A DNA stretch of 64,000 bases from Desulfoscipio gibsoniae DSM 7213. Its GTDB lineage: Bacteria; Bacillota; Desulfotomaculia; Desulfotomaculales; Desulfallaceae. The stretch's first letter is position 1; each line of letters opens with the position of its first letter. Both the position numbers and the translations under genes were made by a program. This document shows positions 1-8,196 of the stretch, piece after piece. A model generated the notes under the pieces. That model saw only the letters and a list, made by a program, of their open reading frames with translations, had not been told where the DNA came from and made no database searches. The stretch spans positions 3,744,001 through 3,808,000 of the forward strand of contig NC_021184.1 in the NCBI RefSeq assembly GCF_000233715.2, in the 5' to 3' direction.

Positions 1-46
1 GGCTGCGTTATACATCCGTAAAGCAGCCTGCTTTCTTTCAACTAAT

Positions 47-343
47 TTAGGCTCTGGCAATCCAGTTATGACCGCTATTATTATCCCAGTTATTAGCACT
101 ATCTTTAAAACAAAAAGCCATGGTATGGTTTTTCATGGGCACGTTTTGCTCCCACCCTCTAGCTGTACGATCCATATTAGTGGTAATTGTTTCCTGCCAG
201 TTGTTGGGATCGCGGTAACCGCAGTGCAGGTATACCTGGTCAGCACCGGACTTGTCAAGCAACCCGGAGTAACAAATATTGATTTGGTTTCCAAAGGTTG
301 GTCTTACTTCAACGCCCTTCTCCATGTCGTTCCAGCTTTGCAA
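47..343 (-). CDS. Stand-alone starch/glycogen-binding module protein (CBM25/CBM53-like)
   Basis: Single carbohydrate-binding module with no catalytic domain. Visible family pattern: an IxYxGLL strand near residue 25, then VYLHCGYRD, NNW, a MDRTARGW segment, and AFCFKDSANNWDNN followed by HNW near the C-terminus; the Trp/Tyr residues are the expected sugar-stacking positions. There is no signal peptide, so it probably acts in the cytoplasm; binding of storage glucan is an inference, and a glycogen phosphorylase lies about 18 kb away. I chose the TTG at 343 because GGAGGTG ends 6 nt before it; the ATG at 358 overlaps that ribosome-binding site and has none of its own. About 98 residues. An inverted repeat GGCTGC/GCAGCC at 1-28 follows the stop codon. 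Fold assignment is fairly sure; ligand and role are not. Confidence 0.75.
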   Translation of the reverse strand: MQSWNDMEKGVEVRPTFGNQINICYSGLLDKSGADQVYLHCGYRDPNNWQETITTNMDRTARGWEQNVPMKNHTMAFCFKDSANNWDNNSGHNWIARA

Positions 344-477
344 TAATGACACCTCCATAGTTTTTTAAATTTTAAAGCAAAAACAAAGAAGAACTAATAT
401 TTATAGTGCTTTTTTTTGGTTCATTTATACGTGGAAAAATGTTATATTGTATTTAGAAAAATTTAAGGGGCGTTTTT

Positions 478-822
478 ATGAACTGGTTACTCACTTTTTT
501 ACTTAATGCGCTGGCCGTGGTACTGGCTGATCGTCTACTGGCAAATATCCACATTTCAGGTATCGTACCAGCGCTAATGGCCGGTGCGGCACTGGGTATT
601 GTCAACACATTTTTGCGCCCGATACTCATGCTGCTGACCTTCCCATTGACATTATTTAGCCTGGGGCTATTTATTTTCATCATCAACGCTATTACCTTTA
701 CAATCGCCTCCTGGCTGGTACCCGGGTTTGATGTACTCAGTTTCGGCGGTGCCTTTTGGGGTGCATTAATCACAGGCATAATCAGCTGGCTGCTTAATTT
801 GCTGTTTCAAGAAAGAAAGTAA
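478..822 (+). CDS. Phage-holin-4-type small membrane protein (holin superfamily IV, YvlD-like)
   Basis: A 114-residue, very hydrophobic protein with about four membrane segments, matching the family annotated as mycobacterial-type phage holin (Phage_holin_4_2). The segment GIVNTFLRPILMLLTFPLT and the C-terminal WLLNLLFQ are typical. In Firmicutes such proteins are chromosomal and not part of a prophage; their role is unknown. AAGGGG precedes the ATG at suitable spacing. It is followed by a separate promoter (833-860), so it is probably monocistronic. No phage genes are nearby, which argues against a lysis function. Confidence 0.75.
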   Translation: MNWLLTFLLNALAVVLADRLLANIHISGIVPALMAGAALGIVNTFLRPILMLLTFPLTLFSLGLFIFIINAITFTIASWLVPGFDVLSFGGAFWGALITGIISWLLNLLFQERK

Positions 823-832
823 AGTTAATTAT

Positions 833-860
833 TTGACAATTAAAGATTAAGTGATAGAAT
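833..860 (+). promoter_or_regulatory. SigA-type promoter for the bifunctional-nuclease gene
   Basis: TTGACA at 833-838 and TAGAAT at 855-860 with a 16-nt spacer. It lies about 95 nt upstream of the ATG at 955. Confidence 0.6.
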
Positions 861-954
861 AACCACAGACAAACGAGCATATATACAGGTAACCGCAGCA
901 ACCATCGGACCAGCAGCCCCAAAAATACTATATTATTCCGGGAGGTATGGTCCC

Positions 955-1428
955 ATGATCGTTAAAGTAAAAGGAATTGCTTATGATATGTCGGGCAGCC
1001 CTATAATATTGCTGACCGATTCCACGGAAAAAAGGGTATTGCCGATCTGGGTCGGGCTTTTGGAGGCCCACTCCATTGCTTTGGCCATGGAAGGAATTCC
1101 CCAAACACGACCACTGACCCATGATATTACTCTAACCATCTGCCAAACCCTGGGTGCCAGTATTACCGGGGTGGAAATTTCCGATTTAAAGGACAACACT
1201 TACTTTGCCGAGTTGTATGTTTCATCCGGGGAAGATAAATATTTGATTGATGTTCGTCCAAGCGATGCTATTGCCCTGGCATTAAGGGCGGGAATACCTA
1301 TTAATATTTCCCAAACGCTCCAAGGACAGATGCTGGATATCCAGGAAATTCTTGATGAGGATGCTAAAAAAACCCTTGAGGAGTTATCTGATAACCTGCT
1401 TGATGAGTATAAGAAGTCATTACATTAA
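955..1428 (+). CDS. Bifunctional nuclease family protein (DUF151/BFN)
   Basis: 157 residues. The N-terminal 130 residues match the BFN/DUF151 domain: VKGIAYDMSGSPIILLTD, LPIWVGLLEAHSIALAM, a TRPLTHDI segment, and DVRPSDAIALALRAGIPI, which is the most conserved family block. The C-terminal 25 residues are acidic, as in many homologues. Family members have been reported as dual DNase/RNase proteins in plants and structurally studied from Thermotoga; the role in Firmicutes is unresolved. Start ATG follows GGGAGG. The unit ends in a clear terminator at 1431. Confidence 0.85.
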   Translation: MIVKVKGIAYDMSGSPIILLTDSTEKRVLPIWVGLLEAHSIALAMEGIPQTRPLTHDITLTICQTLGASITGVEISDLKDNTYFAELYVSSGEDKYLIDVRPSDAIALALRAGIPINISQTLQGQMLDIQEILDEDAKKTLEELSDNLLDEYKKSLH

Positions 1429-1430
1429 AA

Positions 1431-1456
1431 CCCGCCTGATATCAGGCGGGTCTTTT
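1431..1456 (+). terminator. Rho-independent terminator
   Basis: Perfect 20-nt palindrome CCCGCCTGATATCAGGCGGG followed by TCTTTTATAT, directly after the BFN stop codon. It may also serve the opposing histidine kinase gene. Confidence 0.85.
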
Positions 1457-1491
1457 ATATATAACTTACCTTAATGGCTATTTTTTATTTA

Positions 1492-2793
1492 CTAAATCAC
1501 GTCTGACCCTGGCTGGCTTAATGGCATATCAATGCATACTGCCGTACCTTTGCCGTTACTGCGCAACATTATTTTTCCCCCGTGGGATTCAACCACTTTT
1601 TTACAAACAGTTAATCCCAAACCCACACCGTTTGCTTTAGCGCTGACAAAGGGCTCAAATATAGCATGCTGTATTTCCTTGGCCAAACCTAAACCACTAT
1701 CCTCAACTATAATAAAACTTCTTCCCTGACCTTCAGTGGTAATAATGCGCAGGCGGCCGCCACCCGGCATGGCATCCAGAGCGTTTTCCATAATATTACC
1801 AAAAACAGCGTGCATTTTCTCCCGATCCAAATATAGTTTCAGAGAAGGGGCATAATCCTTTACCACTACCACATCCGGGTCCATAATCGGACCCAGCGTT
1901 TCCAAAACCTCGTCCAACAGATCGTTCACGTCCAACCATTCCTTCTTAAGATGAAGATCATGGGAGAGGTTAAGTAAAAAACTGATGGTTTTGTCCATAT
2001 TTTTAATTGACCGGTCCATTTGCTCTAAATCCTGCTGGGCCATTACCCCGGAAGTAAAATTTCTGGCCAGAGAGTAAAAAGACATTTTGAGATTGGAAAG
2101 GGGGTGGCGTAATTCTTTAGCCATTACAGTTGACACTGATCCCAGTGCCTCCATCTTTGGATCCTGGCAGTCGCTTCCATTGGCCGTTTTGGGACTATCA
2201 CCAATCCGCCCGTTATCTGACCCGACTACTCCTCCAATCTGCCAGCTGGCCTGTCTTATTCTAATGTTTTTAATTGTAGGGGCAAGTAAATTAGCGACTA
2301 TCTCCAGCAGCTGTATATCTCTGTTGCTAAAATCACCGGCGTCTTCCCCGCGTCCCCAATGAATACTGCCCAGAATTTGCTGTCCCTCACGGATAGGAGC
2401 TCCAGCTGTGTATAAAATATTCATTTTGGAAAGCACATTAATATAAAAAGGGTGTTTTTTAATGTGCTCTAAGTCTAGGATTTGCGTAGATCGCCAAGTT
2501 CTACCGGTAGCTTTAATTTTTTTTAGCAAAAAGTTTGTACCCGCCCCTTTACCCAGGGTAACGAGCATTTTATCGTTGATGCCCAACCCCACTTTCACAT
2601 TCAGCCTGCCCTTTTCTTTGATGTATAACACGTCATGATCTATATTTACAATTTCCTTCAAATAAGCATGGATCACTTCAAACATATTTCGATAAGGCAG
2701 ACTTGATGTAATAACCCTGCTAATCTCTAAAAGCAAGGATAGTTCCCGGGGCGAAAGCCCGCTGTTATTAAATTGTTCATTAATTACAGGCAA
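1492..2793 (-). CDS. Soluble GAF-domain sensor histidine kinase with altered H-box
   Basis: No membrane segment. Order: a sensor region of about 180 residues that looks like a GAF domain, a variable linker, a HisKA-like dimerisation helix pair, and a C-terminal HATPase_c domain with N-box (ENALDAM), G1 (DSGLGL), F-box (IFEPF) and G2 (GVGLGL) all present. The H-box reads AKELRHPLSNLK where the family has (S/A)HE(L/I)R(N/T)PL: the phospho-acceptor His is Lys, while a His stands four residues later. Start chosen as TTG 2793, preceded by GGTGAGGGT at 2801-2809; the longer ATG at 2862 has no visible ribosome-binding site. No response regulator gene is adjacent. Confidence 0.8.
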   Translation of the reverse strand: MPVINEQFNNSGLSPRELSLLLEISRVITSSLPYRNMFEVIHAYLKEIVNIDHDVLYIKEKGRLNVKVGLGINDKMLVTLGKGAGTNFLLKKIKATGRTWRSTQILDLEHIKKHPFYINVLSKMNILYTAGAPIREGQQILGSIHWGRGEDAGDFSNRDIQLLEIVANLLAPTIKNIRIRQASWQIGGVVGSDNGRIGDSPKTANGSDCQDPKMEALGSVSTVMAKELRHPLSNLKMSFYSLARNFTSGVMAQQDLEQMDRSIKNMDKTISFLLNLSHDLHLKKEWLDVNDLLDEVLETLGPIMDPDVVVVKDYAPSLKLYLDREKMHAVFGNIMENALDAMPGGGRLRIITTEGQGRSFIIVEDSGLGLAKEIQHAIFEPFVSAKANGVGLGLTVCKKVVESHGGKIMLRSNGKGTAVCIDMPLSQPGSDVI

Positions 2794-2958
2794 AGTAATC
2801 ACCCTCACCGATGCATATATGCGCAAAATGAATTGCCGGGATACTCTATTGCTTAATATCATTGCACTACATCGGCTAAAGTGTCAATAAAACAACTGTG
2901 AACGGTCACATACTTAACCCCTGCGGTGATAACCTCCAGCGAACGCCGTAATTTATAG

Positions 2959-4116
2959 CTATTGGCCGGCGTAGGCTCTTTGGGGGAGTGAGTTAAGTAA
3001 TTCCACCTGCCTGCGTACCGCTCCCTTAAATACTTGCCTGTATATTCCTTCCACTATGTCGGGGTCGATGCCACTCTGACAGGCCATTTGTTTTACCCGG
3101 TGCATAACCTCCTTTTCCCGCTGGCTGTCCACCACTGCATCTTTGCTTTTAAAAGCAGCTATCTGTTCAACCAGCTGCTGGCGCCTGGCCAATAGATGCA
3201 GTATATCAGCATCTACTTGATCAATTTCTCCACGCAGTCCGGGCAAATCAGCTAAATGCACCTTTTCCCGGTGACTATGCCGGGATTCTCCGGCATAGTC
3301 AGGGTAGCAGCCTAATAATTTGAGCCATAAGCTATTTCTTCTCAACTCTTCAATGGCATTACTCACTTCAGGGCAATCAGTATGCCCCTTAAAATCGATA
3401 AAAAATATATACTCACCCAGTTTACCACCGGACGGTCTTGATTCTATGCGCGTCATATTTATTTCCCGCTGAGCCAGCGGCCTTAAGATGCGGTACAGTG
3501 CACCGGGACAATCCTGCAGGGCCAGCACCAGTGATGTTTTAGCCGGTCCGCTGAAGGAAACCTCTTCCCCTGCCAGCACAAAAAACCTGGTTGTGTTGTC
3601 GACATTATCCTGTATATCAGCATGCATTATTTGCAGCCCATAGGTGGCAGCCGCGCTTTGGGAACCCACCGCCGCCAGCGCTATAGCAGTACTCTCAGCT
3701 ACCTTAAGGGCGGCAGCCGCAGTGCTGGTTGTTTCCTCTACGGGCGTCCCCGGCAGCCTTTGTTCCAGAAAACAACGGCACTGGGCCAGGGCCTGGGGAT
3801 GGGAATATACTTTCTTTATAACCGCCAAATCCGTCCCGGGTCGGGCCAGCAGGTGCTGCCTTACCGGCAGCTTTAATTCACCTGTTACGTGTATACCCCC
3901 GATAACAGTTAACAAGTCCAGTGTCTCCCCCACCGAACCGCCCAGGGAATTTTCCACCGGCACAATGCCGCAGGTTAAATCCCCGGATGCCACCTGTTGG
4001 ACAACCGACCGCAAGCTTGCGCAACATACAGGGGTATAACCGTGCCTATCGCAGTAATTTAATGCAGCGGTATGTGAAAAGGTGCCGTAAGGCCCCAAGT
4101 AACCCATGGTACGCAT
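2959..4116 (-). CDS. pheA: Prephenate dehydratase with C-terminal chorismate mutase (PDT-ACT-CM fusion)
   Basis: Makes phenylpyruvate from chorismate via prephenate. Residues 1-180 are the prephenate dehydratase domain (GYLGPYGTFSH, VPVENSLGGSV, and DNTTRFFVL containing the catalytic Thr of the TRF motif). Residues about 195-275 are an ACT domain with GALYRIL and ESRPS, the expected Phe-binding region. Residues about 290-370 are an AroQ-type chorismate mutase (LRGEIDQVDADILHLL, then K, REKEVM). This order is the reverse of enterobacterial PheA, which has the mutase at the N-terminus. ATG 4116 follows AGGGGG. It is the second gene of an operon with aroF, 26 nt downstream of it, so it falls under the T-box leader. 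Confidence 0.92.
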   Translation of the reverse strand: MRTMGYLGPYGTFSHTAALNYCDRHGYTPVCCASLRSVVQQVASGDLTCGIVPVENSLGGSVGETLDLLTVIGGIHVTGELKLPVRQHLLARPGTDLAVIKKVYSHPQALAQCRCFLEQRLPGTPVEETTSTAAAALKVAESTAIALAAVGSQSAAATYGLQIMHADIQDNVDNTTRFFVLAGEEVSFSGPAKTSLVLALQDCPGALYRILRPLAQREINMTRIESRPSGGKLGEYIFFIDFKGHTDCPEVSNAIEELRRNSLWLKLLGCYPDYAGESRHSHREKVHLADLPGLRGEIDQVDADILHLLARRQQLVEQIAAFKSKDAVVDSQREKEVMHRVKQMACQSGIDPDIVEGIYRQVFKGAVRRQVELLNSLPQRAYAGQ

Positions 4117-4142
4117 AATGATTCCCCCTATTGTTTTTTTGC

Positions 4143-5174
4143 TTATTGTACCGGGCTATACTGCAACTCGCGCCCCACGGCCTCAGCCAGAGGCCGAAGA
4201 CCGGCCATCAGACCGTCGAACTCTCCCGGGTCGAGGGACTGGGGGCCATCACATAATGCCACCGCAGGATCAGGATGCACTTCTATAATCAACCCATCAG
4301 CCCCCGCCGCAACCGCAGCCCTGGACATGGCCGCCACTAATTCCCGCTTGCCGGTGGCATGGCTGGGATCAACAATTACCGGCAGGTGCGTCAGCTGTTT
4401 AGCCAGGGCCACCGCACTCAAATCCAATGTATTGCGAGTGCTGTCTTCAAAGGTGCGTATACCTCGCTCACACAATATCACTTCACCGTTGCCTTCCGAC
4501 ACTATATACTCGGCTGCCATCAGCCATTCCTCTACCGTGGCTGAAAGGCCTCTCTTCAATAAAATAGGCTTTCTAATTTGGCCGGCCAGGCGAAGCAGCC
4601 GGAAATTCTGCATATTTCTGGCCCCAATTTGTAATATATCAACATACCGGGCGGCAATGGCCAGGCTTTCCTCATCCACTACTTCAGTAACGGTAGCCAA
4701 CCCGGTCTCGGCACCCACTTCCGCCAGCAGACACAGCCCCTCCTCCTCAAGACCCTGGAAACTATACGGGGATGTTCTGGGTTTATAAGCACCGCCCCGT
4801 AGTACATTGGCCCCGGACAGGCGCACCGCTCGGGCAGCAGCCAGCAATTGCTCCCTGCTTTCCACAGCACAGGGACCGGCAATAACAGTTAATTTATTTC
4901 CACCGATATTGACACCGCCAACCCTCAACACTGTATCTTCCCCTTGCACTTCCCGGCAAACCAATTTATAAGGTTTCATGATGCGCAGCACCTTTTCCAC
5001 CCCGGGCATGGATTCCAATGCAGCCATGTTGACAGGCTGCCTGTCACCCACGGCTCCAATAACTATACGCTTAACACCCTTAATGAGGTGGGTTTGAAAA
5101 CCATTGTTCTTTAACCGGCTGACCAGGGCAGAAATTTGTTCCGCACTACTGTTAAGCTTCATAACTATGACCAT
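4143..5174 (-). CDS. aroF: 3-deoxy-7-phosphoheptulonate synthase with N-terminal regulatory domain (type I beta)
   Basis: First committed step of the shikimate pathway: PEP plus erythrose 4-phosphate to DAHP. About 343 residues. Residues 1-70 form the ferredoxin-like regulatory domain ([14 protein letters not shown], then VIGAVGDRQ). The TIM barrel follows with [61 protein letters not shown] and IIEVHPDP, which carry the metal and PEP ligands. I start at ATG 5174 because GGAGGGG lies just upstream; the frame-extending codon at 5189 overlaps that site. It heads the aroF-pheA operon behind the tandem T-box leader. A second, shorter paralogue ends the trp operon at 36797. Confidence 0.95.
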   Translation of the reverse strand: MVIVMKLNSSAEQISALVSRLKNNGFQTHLIKGVKRIVIGAVGDRQPVNMAALESMPGVEKVLRIMKPYKLVCREVQGEDTVLRVGGVNIGGNKLTVIAGPCAVESREQLLAAARAVRLSGANVLRGGAYKPRTSPYSFQGLEEEGLCLLAEVGAETGLATVTEVVDEESLAIAARYVDILQIGARNMQNFRLLRLAGQIRKPILLKRGLSATVEEWLMAAEYIVSEGNGEVILCERGIRTFEDSTRNTLDLSAVALAKQLTHLPVIVDPSHATGKRELVAAMSRAAVAAGADGLIIEVHPDPAVALCDGPQSLDPGEFDGLMAGLRPLAEAVGRELQYSPVQ

Positions 5175-5205
5175 ATTTAACCCCTCCAAAAGGAAAAATA
5201 TAAAA

Positions 5206-5246
5206 AGCCCGTCACACGTCCCCTGCAGGGACGAAAGCGACGGGCT
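5206..5246 (-). terminator. T-box terminator, module 2
   Basis: On the minus strand AGCCCGTC...GACGGGCT encloses an inner GTCCC/GGGAC stem and is followed by TTTTT. It is mutually exclusive with the antiterminator formed by the T-box sequence at 5251-5269. Confidence 0.85.
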
Positions 5247-5339
5247 GCTTCCGCGGTACCACCCTGGTTGACCCGCTGACAGCGGGCCCCCTCAAATCTA
5301 AGGTACGGGAAAATATACTGCCGCGATATTAATCAAAGA

Positions 5340-5367
5340 AGCCCCTCATCCCAAGGGACGAGAGGCT
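5340..5367 (-). terminator. T-box terminator, module 1
   Basis: Minus strand AGCCTCTCGTCCC / GGGATGAGGGGCT hairpin with a two-base loop, followed by TCTTTG. It follows the first T-box sequence (5374-5392). The U-tract is weaker than that of module 2. Confidence 0.75.
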
Positions 5368-5642
5368 GTGCCACCGCGTTACCACCCATGTTGATCTGAT
5401 TTTTTTGGAACAGATCCACTTGGCCAGGTACAGGAATATAATCCGATACCCCCTTCCCTGTAACGTGGGAGGAATACGTCCTGGCCTACTTGCCTGATTG
5501 GTTTCAGCCGGCTTCTCCGGAGAGAACTTCAGTTGGTCATAACCCGGGAACGCTTCCAGTCGGTGACGTTCCCTCCCTGGGGGCCTGTTACCAGCCTACT
5601 TTTCTCCTTCATAGAATTTATACAATCTTAATGTTGGATAAT

Positions 5643-5671
5643 AATATATCACCATCGAGCAATTTTGGCAA
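5643..5671 (-). promoter_or_regulatory. Promoter of the T-box aroF-pheA operon
   Basis: Minus strand TTGCCA (5666-5671) and TATATT (5643-5648), spacer 17 nt, about 10 nt upstream of the T-box leader start. Confidence 0.55.
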
Positions 5672-5939
5672 GTGTTGAGCAGGGAAAATTATTTACAAAA
5701 TAACTCCAAAATAAATTATGATTCTTTACGCACACATATACGGTATAACAACCAAGTCTTACCGAGCACTTTGACGAAATTTTTCAAAATATTAAAATTA
5801 TTTAAGGTAAATATAGTTTGTTTTAGTATATACTCACTTCTAACCTGTGCTAAAATATTATTAGTTTTGATAATATTAGCTAATAAATTTATCATGCGTT
5901 TTTAGGACAATTTTTTTTAAAATTCATCGGAGGTTAAAA
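5672..5939. other. AT-rich intergenic region without a supported gene
   Basis: Very AT-rich. The only reading frame is a 77-codon low-complexity one without a ribosome-binding site. It presumably holds the promoter of the acyl-CoA synthetase gene, but no single -35/-10 pair stands out. Confidence 0.5.
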
Positions 5940-8063
5940 ATGGGACATCATATTTTACTGGATTCCTTTGTTAACCCGCAGTCAATAGCTGTGATCGGGG
6001 TTTCTTCACGCACCGGACCGGGCACCTTTAACGTGCTGGAACGAATGCTGGCCAGCGGCTATCAGGGTGTCATTTACCCGGTTAATCCCCGGGGCGGCAG
6101 CATACTGGGCCTTAAGGTCTACAAATCAGTAAAGGATATTGACGGGCATGTGGACCTGGCTGTCATTGCCACCCCGCGCACCGCTGTGCCCGGAGTAGTT
6201 AAGCAATGTACGGAAATGGGCATTAAGGCAGTTGTTATTATCACCCAGGGTTTCTCGGATGCCCATGACGAGGCAGGCATGTTGATGCACCAAGAAATAG
6301 TCAACACTATCCGTGGTACTAAAACCAGGGTAGTGGGACCGAACACTATAGGTATCGTCAATACTTTTGCTAACGTTGATACTTCCTTTGTGTCGTTTAA
6401 CACTCGCACCAGCCCGGTGGGAATAGTCTGTCAATCGGGTATTTTACTTAACGCATCACAGGATTTCGCCGGTGGTTTAGGCATTGGTATCGATATCGGC
6501 AATACTTGCGACATTGGTTTTACCGAGTGTATGGAATACCTGGCGGACCATGATCAAATCCAGGTAATCAATTTGCATATGGAGGGATTGCGTGACGGGC
6601 GCCGGTTCCTTGCAGCTGCACGCGAGGTCACACCCCGAAAACCTGTACTGGTTCTAAAAACAGGCAGCAGCGAGGAGGGTGCCCGCGCAGCCAGTTCCCA
6701 CAGCGGCTCGCTGGCAGGTGAAGATGCTGTGTTTTCAGCAGCCTTTGCCCAGAGCGGCATTATCAGGGTTGAAGATTCCACCCGGCTGGCTGAGTTAAAC
6801 CAAACTTTTATCACCTACCGGCAAATGAAAGGTAAGCGTATTGCTTTTATGACTATTAGTGGCGGTGCGGGTATTATGGCCGTGGACGCCTGCAGCAAAA
6901 ACGGGCTTAAAGCCGCCCGCTTATCCGACCAAACCATTACGGCACTGGCCGGTATATTCCCGGACTGGATGAAGGTAGGTAACCCTGCGGATATATGGCC
7001 CGCGGGCATGGCTAAGGGATACGGAAAAATTACCGCTCTTGCCCTTGATAAAATTCTGGCTGACGATAATGTGGACGCAGTGCTGTGCGCCACCACGGGC
7101 TACCTGGACCCGGCTAATGACCCGCTTAATACCATCGATGTAATTAATGACATTGCCGCCCGTTACCCGGATAAACCCACTGCTGTATGGGTATTCGGTC
7201 CACATAAGCAGCAGTACGCGAAAAAATTCCGGGACGCCAAGGTGGCGGTAGCCTACAACTCCCCCGAAAGCGCACTGTACTGCCTGGCCAAGCTATACCA
7301 GTACCACAGTACCATCAAGGAGCAACAATACGAACTCTACCAGGCACCGCAGGATACCAACCATGCCGGTGCGGCTGCCATAATTGCCGCAGGGATGGGC
7401 AACCATATTACTGCTTTAAACGAGCAGGCACTGGACGTTGTGGAAGCGTACGGCATACCCGTTGTCAGACGGGGTCTGGCCCAAACCCCGGAACAAGCGC
7501 TGCAGCTGGCTGAAGATTTAGGTTATCCCGTTGCCTTGAAAATAGCATCTTCCGATATTACCCATAAATCCGATGCAGGGGGAGTAATATTAAATATCAA
7601 ATCCGGATATGAATTAGTTAAAGCTTACGATAAAATAATGCAAAACGCGCTGGCTCACCGGCCCGATGCCCGTATTAATGGAGTACTGGTGCAATCCCAA
7701 ATTACCCGGGGAACCGAGGTAATCCTGGGTGGTCGCCAGGATCCCCAGTTCGGCCCCGTACTTGTTTACGGCCTGGGCGGGATATATACTGAACTGGTTC
7801 GGGATGTCACCTTCCGGATAGCCCCGGTAACCCGGGACGAAGCACTGGAGATGATTAAAGAGACCCAATCGTATAAGATTCTTTCGGGTGCCCGCGGCCA
7901 GGAGCCCGGGGATATTGAAGGGCTAGTGGATTGTATCGTCCGTATGGGCGCACTGCTTTGTGACCTACCGGAGATTACCGAGGTGGATATTAACCCATTA
8001 CTGGTAAAACCAAGCGGTTGCCTGGCTCTGGACGCCAGGCTAATACCCGCTTACCGGGAATAA
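5940..8063 (+). CDS. ADP-forming acyl-CoA synthetase (acetate-CoA ligase type), fused alpha and beta domains
   Basis: 707 residues. It interconverts an acyl-CoA plus ADP and phosphate with the free acid plus ATP, so it can conserve energy from acyl-CoA in an anaerobe. Order: CoA-binding Rossmann domain (SIAVIGVSSRTGPGTFN, YPVNP), succinyl-CoA-ligase-like domains with the phosphohistidine in SSHSGSLAGEDA near residue 250, then a C-terminal ATP-grasp domain from about residue 490 (YPVALKIASSDITHKSDAGG, VDINPLLV). Single-chain fusion of alpha and beta parts is common in bacteria. ATG is preceded by CGGAGG. The acyl substrate cannot be told from sequence. A hairpin-forming repeat at 8099 follows the stop. 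Confidence 0.9.
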   Translation: MGHHILLDSFVNPQSIAVIGVSSRTGPGTFNVLERMLASGYQGVIYPVNPRGGSILGLKVYKSVKDIDGHVDLAVIATPRTAVPGVVKQCTEMGIKAVVIITQGFSDAHDEAGMLMHQEIVNTIRGTKTRVVGPNTIGIVNTFANVDTSFVSFNTRTSPVGIVCQSGILLNASQDFAGGLGIGIDIGNTCDIGFTECMEYLADHDQIQVINLHMEGLRDGRRFLAAAREVTPRKPVLVLKTGSSEEGARAASSHSGSLAGEDAVFSAAFAQSGIIRVEDSTRLAELNQTFITYRQMKGKRIAFMTISGGAGIMAVDACSKNGLKAARLSDQTITALAGIFPDWMKVGNPADIWPAGMAKGYGKITALALDKILADDNVDAVLCATTGYLDPANDPLNTIDVINDIAARYPDKPTAVWVFGPHKQQYAKKFRDAKVAVAYNSPESALYCLAKLYQYHSTIKEQQYELYQAPQDTNHAGAAAIIAAGMGNHITALNEQALDVVEAYGIPVVRRGLAQTPEQALQLAEDLGYPVALKIASSDITHKSDAGGVILNIKSGYELVKAYDKIMQNALAHRPDARINGVLVQSQITRGTEVILGGRQDPQFGPVLVYGLGGIYTELVRDVTFRIAPVTRDEALEMIKETQSYKILSGARGQEPGDIEGLVDCIVRMGALLCDLPEITEVDINPLLVKPSGCLALDARLIPAYRE

Positions 8064-8098
8064 CTCCCCCACAACGCTTCGCTATGGGTAATGAGGAG

Positions 8099-8153
8099 GC
8101 GGGGGGAAGGTTCTCTTGCTTCCAAAATTGGAAGTAAGAGAACCGCCCCCCCG
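8099..8153. repeat. Dispersed palindromic repeat, copy 1 (GAACCG(T/C)CCC family)
   Basis: Two near-perfect arms, GGGGGGAAGGTTCTCTTGCT and its inverse with GTAAGAGAACCGCCCCCC, around a short AATT loop. It shares the core GAACCGYCCC with copies at 10498, 43264 and 43328. It lies between the synthetase and the TPR gene and could also fold as a terminator. Confidence 0.65.
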
Positions 8154-8196
8154 CTTCCTTCCGCAAGAATACAAGGATATGCAAGGATGTGATGGC

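Larger units (their letters stand above)
5206..5632 (-). promoter_or_regulatory. T-box riboswitch leader with two antiterminator/terminator modules
   Basis: Senses uncharged tRNA and controls aroF-pheA. The minus strand opens with a single Stem I: GGAGAA/TTCTC base pairing, an AGTA/GAA loop-E pair near 5600, and a distal arm with GGGAACGTCACCGACTGGAA at about 5560-5540. A stem III-like GATCTG/CAGATC pair then leads to T-box sequence 1, AACATGGGTGGTAACGCGG (5374-5392), and terminator 1. Without a second full Stem I, another stem (CCCGCTG/CAGCGGG) leads to T-box sequence 2, AACCAGGGTGGTACCGCGG (5251-5269), and terminator 2. An aromatic amino-acid specifier is expected from the genes, but I could not assign the codon with confidence. 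Confidence 0.88.

Noticed and set aside
478-822. Phage holin as sign of a prophage
   Set aside because: No other phage gene, integrase or att-like repeat nearby; the family is chromosomal in many Firmicutes.
3644-4039. Long frames antisense to pheA and other genes
   Set aside because: Shadows of GC-biased codon use in the true gene; the sense frame has full domain matches.
5672-5905. 77-codon frame before the acyl-CoA synthetase gene
   Set aside because: AT-driven low-complexity peptide, no ribosome-binding site, no recognisable motif.
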